Source of the DNA: Syntrophaceae bacterium UBA1163
Lineage (GTDB): Bacteria; Desulfobacterota; BSN033; UBA1163
DNA: 24,184 bases
Assembly: GCA_002311635.1 (NCBI GenBank)
Contig: DBZJ01000041.1
Span: 1 to 24,184 of the forward strand
Direction of reading: 5' to 3'
The position numbers and the translations under genes were made by a program. Within the stretch, counting starts at the first letter, position 1; every line of letters starts with the position of its first letter. The notes below the pieces were generated by a model that searched no databases, was not told the origin of the DNA, and saw only the letters and a program-made list of their open reading frames with translations. Below, piece after piece: positions 1 through 6,179 of this stretch.

Positions 1-28
1 GGCAAGATATGTTCAATTTTCAGATACT
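1..28. repeat. Imperfect direct repeat, copy 1
   Basis: The first 15 bases, GGCAAGATATGTTCA, recur exactly at 878-892. Both copies continue with a similar tail ending in AGATACT (to 28 here, to 906 in the second copy, with a one-base gap). The two copies bracket the DUF2127 gene. The unit may start before base 1, which cannot be seen. It could be the end of a small mobile segment or a dispersed repeat. Confidence 0.55.
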
Positions 29-668
29 ACTGCCACGCACAGAAAAAACGAAATCTCGGGACATCTTTTTTTATATAATAGAAATATTCGACAGAAACGG
101 AAGAAAATGGGAGGTGGAAATAATAGAATTCACACTTCTGACAGCAATCCTGTTAATTTCTAACGGGAATAAAAAAGCGACCTCCCAGCCCGCTTCTCCG
201 GGTCGGCCCAAGGGCGGGCGCGATCGAATCCTCGGGCTGATCGCACTATTCAAATTCTGTAAGGCCGCGCTCCTTCTCGCTGTAGGTATCGGCACACTGG
301 AGCTGGTCCGGACCGACCTGACCGCATGGCCCCAGCACTGGGTATCGGCATTGGCCTCCAACGTTGGTCGCCGCACCGTCGAGCAACTCCTAGCCCGGGT
401 GAGCCAAATGGACCCCGGCCACCTGGAGGCGCTTGGGGTCGGCGCCTTTCTGTACACTGTTCTATTCACGGTCGAGGGAATCGGCCTCTGGCGGGGGAAG
501 CGCTGGGCCGAATATTTGACCGCGATTGCGACAGCGTCGTTCGTGCCTTTGGAGATTTACGAACTCACTCACCGAGTAAGTCCCCGAAGGCTCTCGGCGC
601 TTCTCCTGAACCTCGCAATCGTAGCCTACCTCATTTACAGGCTCCGGCGCCGAGAAGCGAAGACTTAA
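9..668 (+). CDS. DUF2127 family membrane protein
   Basis: Small integral membrane protein of unknown function. From about residue 70 (base ~216) to the end it has the features of the DUF2127/COG3305 family: an opening RDRILGLIALFK stretch, a hydrophobic segment (about 76-95), a central GAFLYTVLFTVEGIGLWRGKRWAEY segment split by a Gly-Leu-Trp turn, then TASFVPLEIYELTHR and a last hydrophobic helix ending in YRLRRR. About 150 residues is usual for the family, so the first ~65 codons, which are AT-rich and look non-coding, are doubtful. No good ribosome binding site decides the start; GTG at 114 is an alternative to ATG at 9. The body (about 185-660) is much richer in GC than its surroundings, which suggests transfer from a high-GC donor. 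No partner gene is adjacent. The family call is firm, the start is not. Confidence 0.7.
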   Translation: MFNFQILLPRTEKTKSRDIFFYIIEIFDRNGRKWEVEIIEFTLLTAILLISNGNKKATSQPASPGRPKGGRDRILGLIALFKFCKAALLLAVGIGTLELVRTDLTAWPQHWVSALASNVGRRTVEQLLARVSQMDPGHLEALGVGAFLYTVLFTVEGIGLWRGKRWAEYLTAIATASFVPLEIYELTHRVSPRRLSALLLNLAIVAYLIYRLRRREAKT

Positions 669-1361
669 AAGTCGGTCCTATATCAAAGAGCCAAGTTTCT
701 TATAGTAACTTCCACTAACGAAAAAGTCAGGATGATATCCCAATTCCTCCTTTGCCCTGCCAATATTGCAATGGATTGCTCAATCTGATGCGAAGGCTAC
801 GTTTTTCTAATCTCATACAGCTACGATTTGAAGACCAAGTAGAGCTTTTTCTCTAATTTTTTTCAAAGGGCTGTATTGGCAAGATATGTTCAGCTTCTTA
901 GATACTGGTCCACCAAATGGGGACCTTTAACTTCTTCTGGACTCGTCATTCCTTTATCTCACCCTACAACAGAAAGCAAACCATAATCGGTCATCTTGAG
1001 TCAAGCAATACTGTTTGTTCCTGTAAAATACTGCATCTTGCCAGTCAAAATACGGTATTTACCCTATTTACTTTTTTAAATGTCATTGGTAGTCTCCAGT
1101 AATAGGTGGGGATCTCTGAGCGGGGGAGAACCGCATTCAACTTAGCGACACAAGCCTCCACAACGCTATCGTGGGCAAATAAGTAGCTCAGTTAATCGTG
1201 AAAAATTGACAGTTATAGTGGAGTAAGTTTGAACGAAGCACACTATTTCTCCACTAAGGAAAGGAGGTGAAGAGGGAATTTACAGAAAGAAACAAAGAGG
1301 TAAAGAGGTCAGGTGTTGAGGCACGTTCCATAGCAAATTCTGCCAAAGAAAGGAGAGAACT
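669..1361. other. 693-bp gap, mostly non-coding
   Basis: AT-rich sequence without a convincing gene. It contains the second copy of the direct repeat (878-906); an inverted repeat TAGTGGAG/CTCCACTA (1216-1223 and 1249-1256); and a run AAAGGAGGTGA (1260-1270) that matches a perfect Shine-Dalgarno sequence but has no ATG at the right distance. From 779 down to 678 on the minus strand a 34-codon open stretch reads like the tail of a sugar-nucleotide epimerase (NIGRAKEELGYHPDFF) but has no start and may be a decayed remnant. A TTGACA hexamer at 1206-1211 lacks a good -10 partner. Confidence 0.5.
878..906. repeat. Imperfect direct repeat, copy 2
   Basis: Second copy of the unit at the left edge of the window: 15 identical bases (878-892) followed by a diverged tail that again ends in AGATACT. 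Same orientation as copy 1, 877 bases downstream of it, on the far side of the DUF2127 gene. Confidence 0.55.
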
Positions 1362-1946
1362 ATGAAAGGAACAAAGAGTCTTTCAATCATAATGGCAATT
1401 GCATTCCTAGCGCTCGTAGCGCAGACATTCCTGCCCGTCCCAGTGTTGGCGGATGGCCATGACCACAACCATCGGTTCAATGTCTCCGGTCGGTACGTCA
1501 GCGCAGAGAATGCGTACGACGTTTCTTCGGTGCATGCAAATGGATCTCTTGTTGGCCCGCCAATCTTCTTCGCCACGGCAGAAGTCATGGCCCTTGACGG
1601 GAAGGGGAATGTATGCGGCGCGGCCGACGGTTTCTATTCGGGGATTGACAATCCGGGTGTCAACCTCGGACCAACCTTGTTTCACGGAACGTACACGATT
1701 GACCCCAACGGGCGGATCGTCATCACGACGTGCAGTGACGGACTGCAAACCTCTGCGAGCCAGTTTTGCGCTACTGTAGGGGCCTGCCCCAATCCCCTGG
1801 CCACCAGCGTGCAGGTCGGTTATGTGCAAGGACCTGATGGCAAGAAAATCGTTACGGTGAATCAGACCGGCTTTGGCACCGACCCCGACTCCACCGGTTT
1901 TCTCGTACACAAAAGGGAGTGGACAAAAGCCGAAGACGACCACTAA
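1362..1946 (+). CDS. Secreted protein of unknown function
   Basis: 194-residue protein with a clear Sec signal: a basic start (MKGTK), a hydrophobic core at about 8-22 and a probable cleavage after VLA (about residue 30). The mature part begins with a His/Asp-rich DGHDHNHRF stretch and is polar, rich in Gly, Val, Thr and Asn, with four Cys (in VCGA, TTCS, QFCA and GACP) that could form disulfides. It looks like a beta-rich exported domain; I do not recognise the family. The start is supported by AAAGGAGAG seven bases or so upstream of ATG. A strong terminator follows at 2161. The frame stays open for 33 codons past its TAA (to TGA at 2046-2048), so the stop may be a recent nonsense change. 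It sits alone between a putative transferred gene and a recombinase remnant, so its presence may be accessory. Confidence 0.8.
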   Translation: MKGTKSLSIIMAIAFLALVAQTFLPVPVLADGHDHNHRFNVSGRYVSAENAYDVSSVHANGSLVGPPIFFATAEVMALDGKGNVCGAADGFYSGIDNPGVNLGPTLFHGTYTIDPNGRIVITTCSDGLQTSASQFCATVGACPNPLATSVQVGYVQGPDGKKIVTVNQTGFGTDPDSTGFLVHKREWTKAEDDH

Positions 1947-2456
1947 CGACGAGCCGGAGTACCTGAGACGAAAGGGGTTCGTGGCATCTACCGTGTCGAT
2001 TACGACAAGGACAGAGATCACGGCGACAACACAGTGAGCGGCAACTGACGGCTGCCGGCTCTCTCGGGGGCGGAGGGCGACTCACGGCCACATGCGCATT
2101 CTCAGTTACCCTCTGCTGAAGGGAACTTCGGAACCATCCCACATGAGTACCTCAGAAATGAACCCCGGATATCCGTCCGGGGTTTTCTTTTTCCCCTCTT
2201 CCTGTCGCTCTCCCATGTGAAAAGAAGAGATTTTCATTTTTCTCTCCTTGAAAAGTCCCCTATTTTCCTCACCTCTGGATAAGGAATTTGCGACATAGTA
2301 TGCTTTTTCACCTAAGAGACGACACAAAATCTCCATGAAGCGACCTAAATACGATGTTCTTGCTTTTATACTCAGTTTCTAATGGTAATCGCCAATCTTC
2401 CCAAAAATTGATTCTGAGCATTTGTAGGTGCAATCGTTGAATGGGTAAGGAGAATT
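1947..2456. other. 510-bp gap with terminator and in-frame tail
   Basis: The first 100 bases continue the frame of the secreted-protein gene after its TAA and would encode a Asp/Arg-rich tail (RGIYRVDYDKDRDHGDN). A terminator follows at 2161. From about 2195 to 2456 the sequence is AT-rich with no gene I can support; it runs into the truncated recombinase, whose missing 5' half should have lain here. Confidence 0.45.
2161..2193 (+). terminator. Rho-independent terminator of the secreted-protein gene
   Basis: A nine-pair stem AACCCCGGA (2161-2169) / TCCGGGGTT (2176-2184) with a six-base loop, followed by a T-rich tail (TTCTTTTT). Confidence 0.85.
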
Positions 2457-2942
2457 TTGGCAACCACCTATCTCATAGCCCTCTACCTTGATCTTGAACC
2501 GGAGGACACGAAAAACTCCGAACCGAGACGCATGTATTTCAATGACGTGTTGTTGGACATATTCAAAAGGGCCGGAAAGGTTAGAAACCTTAAACACGGT
2601 TTTGTGTTTACCTACAGGGGGAAGCCTATTAAGGACTTCAGAGAGGGGTTTAACAAGGCTTTAGAGAGGGCCGGGATAGAAAACTTTCACCCTCATGACT
2701 TGCGTCACACGTTTAATACCAACATGAGAAAAGCCAGGGTTGATCAAACGGTCATCATGAAATTGACCGGCCATAAGACTCTCGCTATGTTTACCCGCTA
2801 TAACACCGTGGATCAGGCCGATGCCAAGGATGCAATGGAGAAACTGGAGAGTTACTTTGGCAAGGCAGAAGAGCCGACTGCTGCAATAGTGCTGCAAGCA
2901 CAAAAAAGGGGTCAGGAACAATCTCCTAACCCCTTGAATTAA
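2457..2942 (+). pseudogene. Tyrosine recombinase (integrase), 5'-truncated
   Basis: Only the C-terminal half of the catalytic domain of a phage-type tyrosine recombinase remains. Visible are the TKN beta-hairpin lysine (K19), the HDLRH box (H80, R83), the GHK histidine (H106) and the nucleophile in MFTRYNTVD (Y115). The N-terminal DNA-binding domain and the first catalytic arginine, normally in a TGMRxxEI block, are missing. Just upstream, another frame reads MGKENF, possibly the decayed remains of that block. A TTG at 2457 preceded by AAGGAG could start translation of the 161-residue remnant, but the product should lack strand-transfer activity. The reading frame ends one base from the 3' end of tRNA-Asn, the usual place for an integrase whose element used that tRNA as attachment site. 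No second att copy was found here. Confidence 0.8.
2902..2935 (-). terminator. Terminator of tRNA-Asn, inside the integrase frame
   Basis: Read on the minus strand: AAGGGGTTAGGA, a six-base loop, TCCTGACCCCTT, then a T run of six counting the last stem bases. The stem is 12 pairs with one G-T. It starts eight bases after the tRNA's CCA. The same bases encode the last ~12 codons of the recombinase on the plus strand. Confidence 0.85.
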
Positions 2943-2943
2943 C

Positions 2944-3019
2944 TGGCTCCCCGGGCAGGACTCGAACCTGCAACCTAGTGGTTAACAGCCACCCGCTCTG
3001 CCGATTGAGCTACCGAGGA
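2944..3019 (-). tRNA. tRNA-Asn (anticodon GUU)
   Basis: 76 bases with encoded CCA. The acceptor stem is TCCTCGG/CCGGGGA with one T-G pair, the D-arm contains AGCTCAATCGG, the anticodon loop is CTGTTAA giving GTT, and the T-arm contains GGTTCGAGTCC. Discriminator base G precedes CCA. It has its own promoter upstream and a terminator directly downstream, and it is the probable integration site of the element that left the truncated recombinase. Confidence 0.97.
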
Positions 3020-3034
3020 ATTTTCTTAAGAATG

Positions 3035-3063
3035 AATTTACCTAAAAATATCGGAGTTGACAA
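3035..3063 (-). promoter_or_regulatory. Putative sigma70 promoter of tRNA-Asn
   Basis: On the minus strand TTGTCA (3063-3058) is followed after 17 bases by TAAATT (3040-3035). The -10 box ends 15 bases before the tRNA 5' end, a fitting distance for a short precursor leader. Confidence 0.6.
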
Positions 3064-3075
3064 TTAAAAAGTATT

Positions 3076-3855
3076 TCATCCGCGTATCACCCGATCCTCT
3101 TGCGGAAGTGGCTCGTTTCCACTCAAAGCCCTCTTCTTGTGCGACGCAATCAACATCCCCGCGGGACCCGAAAAAACATAAAGGAGGACGAGAAGGAAGA
3201 GCATAATCGTGGGCCTCATCACGATGACTGTCAGTGCGAGCACAGCACATACTAAAGTACTGAGAGGTTTTCGTTTTGCAAGATCAAGCTCTTTGAAAGT
3301 ATAGTACCGGATGTTGGATACCATCAAGAAGGCTAGGACGTATACCATGACGAGAACGATAATATCTTTGGCCCAAGCCGTTTCAATGTATTTGATATAG
3401 AGAAGGATGGTGAAGGCGACCATGGCGGCCGCCACTGGGATGGGGAGCCCTTTGAAATATTTTGTATCTCCGGAAGAGGCCAGCACGTTGAACCGGGCCA
3501 GCCGGATTCCTCCGCAGGCGACAAAGGTAAAGGCAGCCAGCCATCCCCATTCTCCGTAAGGCCGCAGGGCCCAACCAAAAGCAAGCAGCGCCGGAGCGAT
3601 TCCAAAGGAGACAATATCGGCCAGCGAGTCATACTGCATTCCAAATTTGGAAGTGGCTCCTGAAAGCTTAGCCACCTTTCCATCAAAGAAATCGAAAACC
3701 GCTGCTGCTAGGATGGCTAACGCAGCAAAGTGATATTGATCCTGAAGCACGGAAATAATCGACCAGAATCCGGCCATGAGGTTTCCAGTGGTGAAAAGAT
3801 TGGGAAGGATATAAATCCCCCTTCTCATTTTCGTGCCCGTTCTTTTCCTTTTCAT
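3076..3855 (-). CDS. pssA: CDP-diacylglycerol--serine O-phosphatidyltransferase
   Basis: Makes phosphatidylserine from CDP-diacylglycerol and L-serine in the inner membrane, the first committed step to phosphatidylethanolamine. The 259-residue protein has the PssA opening RRGIYILPNLFTTGNLMAGF and the CDP-alcohol phosphatidyltransferase motif at 55-80: D55, D58-G59, A62, G72, D76, D80. The Arg that normally follows Ala in this motif is Lys63 here, a mild substitution. Several hydrophobic segments follow, as expected for a polytopic enzyme. The start codon overlaps the stop of psd by four bases (ATGA), so the two enzymes of the pathway are probably translationally coupled; M10 (MRRGIY) is a possible alternative start. 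No terminator follows; transcription could run into tRNA-Asn. Related clusters in Geobacter continue with leuA, which is absent here. Confidence 0.95.
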   Translation of the reverse strand: MKRKRTGTKMRRGIYILPNLFTTGNLMAGFWSIISVLQDQYHFAALAILAAAVFDFFDGKVAKLSGATSKFGMQYDSLADIVSFGIAPALLAFGWALRPYGEWGWLAAFTFVACGGIRLARFNVLASSGDTKYFKGLPIPVAAAMVAFTILLYIKYIETAWAKDIIVLVMVYVLAFLMVSNIRYYTFKELDLAKRKPLSTLVCAVLALTVIVMRPTIMLFLLVLLYVFSGPAGMLIASHKKRALSGNEPLPQEDRVIRG

Positions 3856-4496
3856 ACTCGGTACCCAATGATCGACTCCCCTCCCTTGAGGTGCTGTCCC
3901 ACCCTGACAATCGGCTTTACTTCAGGGGGGAGGTAGAGATCGACCCTCGACCCAAACCGGATCAAGCCAAAGATTTGTCCCTTCCTCAGGGTATCGCCTG
4001 CCTTGGCATAGCAGACGATCCTTCTCGCCACAAAGCCCGCAATCTGGACCAGGAGGATTTTATACCGATCCTCGGTTTCCAGGACCATGGCGTTTTGCTC
4101 ATTGAGGAGGGATGACTTCTCCACATTGGCCGCCAGAAATCGGCCCGGGATATAATTTTCTGCAAGAATCGTTCCGGAAACTGGGGCCCGATTGAGGTGT
4201 ACATCGAAAAGAGACATAAAGATGCTTATCTTTAACGCCTTTCCGTTTAAAAAACGGCTTTCCTCACATTCTCCCACATGAACGACCCTGCCGTCGGCCG
4301 GAGAGAGAATGACGTTTTGAAGATTGGGGATTTCTCTCCTTGGATTCCTGAAGAAATAAGCGATAAAGAGAGAAAGAAGGATCCCCAGAGCCATCCAGGC
4401 CCTCCACCCCAGAATTCCAAGGATCACCGTTAAGAGAGCCATGGGGATGAAGAAGGGGAGCCCTTCTTTAGCCATGAGCCAGCGATTCTGATCCAT
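3852..4496 (-). CDS. psd: Phosphatidylserine decarboxylase, short archaeal type
   Basis: Decarboxylates phosphatidylserine to phosphatidylethanolamine with a pyruvoyl group made by self-cleavage. The 214-residue product has two hydrophobic segments near the N-terminus (about 13-47), SPADGRV at 65-71, the FDVHLNRAP block around H100, and RFGSRVDLY at 180-188, where cleavage is expected between G182 and S183. The short length and RFGS in place of LGST mark the archaeal-type subfamily common in Desulfobacterota. The chosen ATG overlaps the last base of the ilvC stop (TAATG). The frame stays open far upstream inside ilvC, but that part is an artefact. Coupling to ilvC upstream and pssA downstream places lipid genes at the end of the ilv operon. 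Confidence 0.95.
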   Translation of the reverse strand: MDQNRWLMAKEGLPFFIPMALLTVILGILGWRAWMALGILLSLFIAYFFRNPRREIPNLQNVILSPADGRVVHVGECEESRFLNGKALKISIFMSLFDVHLNRAPVSGTILAENYIPGRFLAANVEKSSLLNEQNAMVLETEDRYKILLVQIAGFVARRIVCYAKAGDTLRKGQIFGLIRFGSRVDLYLPPEVKPIVRVGQHLKGGESIIGYRV

Positions 4497-5494
4497 TACT
4501 TTTTCTTCTCTTGGAGCCAACCCATCATGGAGCGCAGCTTTTTTCCGACTTCTTCGATCGGGTGCTCGGCCTCCTTCTTCCTCAAGGCATTGAACATGGG
4601 CCGGCCCACGCGGTTTTCCAGGATCCATTCTTTTGCAAAACTTCCGTTCTGCACCTCTTGGAGCATCCGCTTCATCTCTGCACGGGTCTCCGGCGTGATG
4701 ATCCGCTTGCCTCGCGTCAGGTCGCCGTACTCGGCCGTGTCGCTGACGGAGTAGCGCATGAAAGGAATTCCTCCTTCGTAAATCAGATCCACGATGAGTT
4801 TCAACTCGTGGAGACACTCGAAATAGGCGATCTCGGGCTGGTATCCCGCCTCCACCAGCGTATCGAAGCCTGCCTTGATGAGTTCCGACACCCCTCCGCA
4901 CAGAACCGCCTGCTCTCCGAAGAGGTCTGTTTCCGTCTCCTCTTTGAAGGTGGTTTCAATGACGCCGGCTCGAGTGGCGCCAATGCCTTTCGCATAGGCG
5001 AGGGCGGTGTGCCTGGCCTTCTTCGAGAAATCCTGATGAATCGCGACCAAGGACGGAACGCCCGCTCCCTTTTGAAATTCTCTTCGCACCAGATGGCCGG
5101 GGCCTTTCGGAGCAATCATCACCACGTCGATTTCTTTGGGCGGAACGATCTGACCGTAGTGGATATTGAACCCATGAGAAAACAGGAGGGTTTTCCCTTT
5201 TTGAAGGCGAGGCTTGACGTCCATTTCATACAATCTGGACTGGACATCGTCCTGGGTGAGGATCTGAATGAGATCGGCCTGTTTGGATGCATCCGAAGCG
5301 CCGATAGGCTTGAAGCCATCCCGAATGGCAAACTGATAATTCTCCGTTCCCTTTATCTCGGCGACGATCACATTGAGGCCGCTGTCCCGTAAATTTTGAG
5401 CCTGGGCGTGTCCCTGGCTTCCGTAGCCGATGATAGCGATCTTTTTTCCCTTCAGGATGCTGAGCGTTGCATCTTTGTCATAATAGATTTTCAT
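4496..5494 (-). CDS. ilvC: Ketol-acid reductoisomerase, class I
   Basis: Converts acetolactate or acetohydroxybutyrate to the dihydroxy acids of valine/leucine and isoleucine synthesis by alkyl migration and reduction. 332 residues fits the short class I form. Visible are [17 protein letters not shown] (23-39), H107 in [16 protein letters not shown] (128-134, K130), and the Mg ligands D190 and E194 in ETDLFGEQ. The cofactor loop after the second beta strand reads [11 protein letters not shown] (44-54), whereas NADPH enzymes usually have a GLRxGSxS pattern. The phosphate-binding Arg is Ile, the serines are Thr and Asn, and Glu46 precedes them; Glu there tends to bind the ribose hydroxyls of NADH. 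NADH preference is therefore inferred. The start follows AAAGGAG at good spacing. It lies 64 bases after ilvN and overlaps psd by one base. Confidence 0.97.
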   Translation of the reverse strand: MKIYYDKDATLSILKGKKIAIIGYGSQGHAQAQNLRDSGLNVIVAEIKGTENYQFAIRDGFKPIGASDASKQADLIQILTQDDVQSRLYEMDVKPRLQKGKTLLFSHGFNIHYGQIVPPKEIDVVMIAPKGPGHLVRREFQKGAGVPSLVAIHQDFSKKARHTALAYAKGIGATRAGVIETTFKEETETDLFGEQAVLCGGVSELIKAGFDTLVEAGYQPEIAYFECLHELKLIVDLIYEGGIPFMRYSVSDTAEYGDLTRGKRIITPETRAEMKRMLQEVQNGSFAKEWILENRVGRPMFNALRKKEAEHPIEEVGKKLRSMMGWLQEKKK

Positions 5495-5525
5495 CCCTTA
5501 ACTCCTTTCGCATAATAGTGAAAAG

Positions 5526-5554
5526 ACGTAATTCGTGACTCGTCGTGCGTGACC
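5526..5554. repeat. Short heptad-like repeat in the ilvN-ilvC gap
   Basis: The gap contains successive related seven-base units (GTAATTC, GTGACTC, GTCGTGC, GTGACCA). A similar ATCCGTG series occurs at 13157-13177. Too short to act as a hairpin; it seems to be a member of the heptad-periodic gap sequences of this genome. Confidence 0.4.
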
Positions 5555-5558
5555 ATGA

Positions 5559-6059
5559 TTAACTCCCAGGCTCTGTCGTGATTTTACTCCCTCTGATCAT
5601 GGCCACTCGGCCTGTCCTGACCAGCTCCTTAACGCCGAGGGGCTTCAGAAGGGAGAGAAGCGCGTTGATCTTTTTTTCGTCCCCCGTCACCTCGATCGTG
5701 TAGGTCTTGGCGCCGACATCGACCACCTTCCCTCGGAAAATGTCGACCACTCTGAGAATTTCCTCCCGCGTCTCGGAGGTGGCCGTTACTTTCACCAGAA
5801 CCATTTCCCGCTCGACAAAGTCCTTTTCGATGAGGTCCACGACCTTGATCACCGAGATCAATTTATTCAGTTGTTTGAGAACCTGTTCGAGGATCTGATC
5901 GTCCCCGCGGGTGACTATGGTCATGGTCGAAACGGTCGGGTCGAGTGTCTCGGCGACACACAGGCTTTCGATGTTAAACCCCCTGCCGCTGAAGAGCCCC
6001 GCGATCCGGGTCAGGACGCCGAATTCATTTTCAACCAAAAGAGTGATGACGTGTCTCAT
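5559..6059 (-). CDS. ilvN: Acetolactate synthase, small regulatory subunit
   Basis: Regulatory partner of the IlvB catalytic subunit; it raises activity and confers valine feedback inhibition. The 166-residue protein begins with an ACT domain (about 3-76), recognisable from [25 protein letters not shown] and [22 protein letters not shown]; the C-terminal domain (about 80-160) carries EREMVLVKV and the [16 protein letters not shown] ending typical of IlvN/IlvH. Length is normal. It lies 120 bases downstream of ilvB, with a repeat array in the gap, and 64 bases upstream of ilvC. The product could equally be named IlvH. Confidence 0.95.
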   Translation of the reverse strand: MRHVITLLVENEFGVLTRIAGLFSGRGFNIESLCVAETLDPTVSTMTIVTRGDDQILEQVLKQLNKLISVIKVVDLIEKDFVEREMVLVKVTATSETREEILRVVDIFRGKVVDVGAKTYTIEVTGDEKKINALLSLLKPLGVKELVRTGRVAMIRGSKITTEPGS

Positions 6060-6073
6060 AAAACCTTGCGCCC

Positions 6074-6170
6074 AATGTCAAATGACAAAGTTCAAATGCC
6101 GAATGAAATCCAAATTTCAAATTTTATTCGTTTTTTGTTTTAAACTTTGACACTTGAACTTTGAACTTGT
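6074..6170. repeat. Inverted heptad array between ilvB and ilvN
   Basis: The left arm is a run of seven-base units of the form ATGTCAA, ATGACAA, AGTTCAA, ATGCCGA, ATGAAAT. The right arm (about 6141-6170) is made of complementary-type units ACTTTGA, CACTTGA, ACTTTGA. The two arms can pair loosely into a hairpin. The same family fills 7879-8010. Confidence 0.65.
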
Positions 6171-6179
6171 CTTACTTTT

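Noticed and set aside
917..1102. 61-codon plus-strand frame in the left gap
   Set aside because: Low-complexity AT-rich translation, no ribosome binding site, no domain.
2106..2336. 76-codon minus-strand frame
   Set aside because: It reads through the terminator at 2161-2193 and has no recognisable features.
4497..4901. N-terminal extension of the psd frame to 349 residues
   Set aside because: It lies wholly inside ilvC in another frame, and the family start with TAATG coupling at 4496 gives a normal 214-residue enzyme.
4511..5392. 293-codon plus-strand frame
   Set aside because: It is a shadow of ilvC on the opposite strand, without family features or ribosome binding site.
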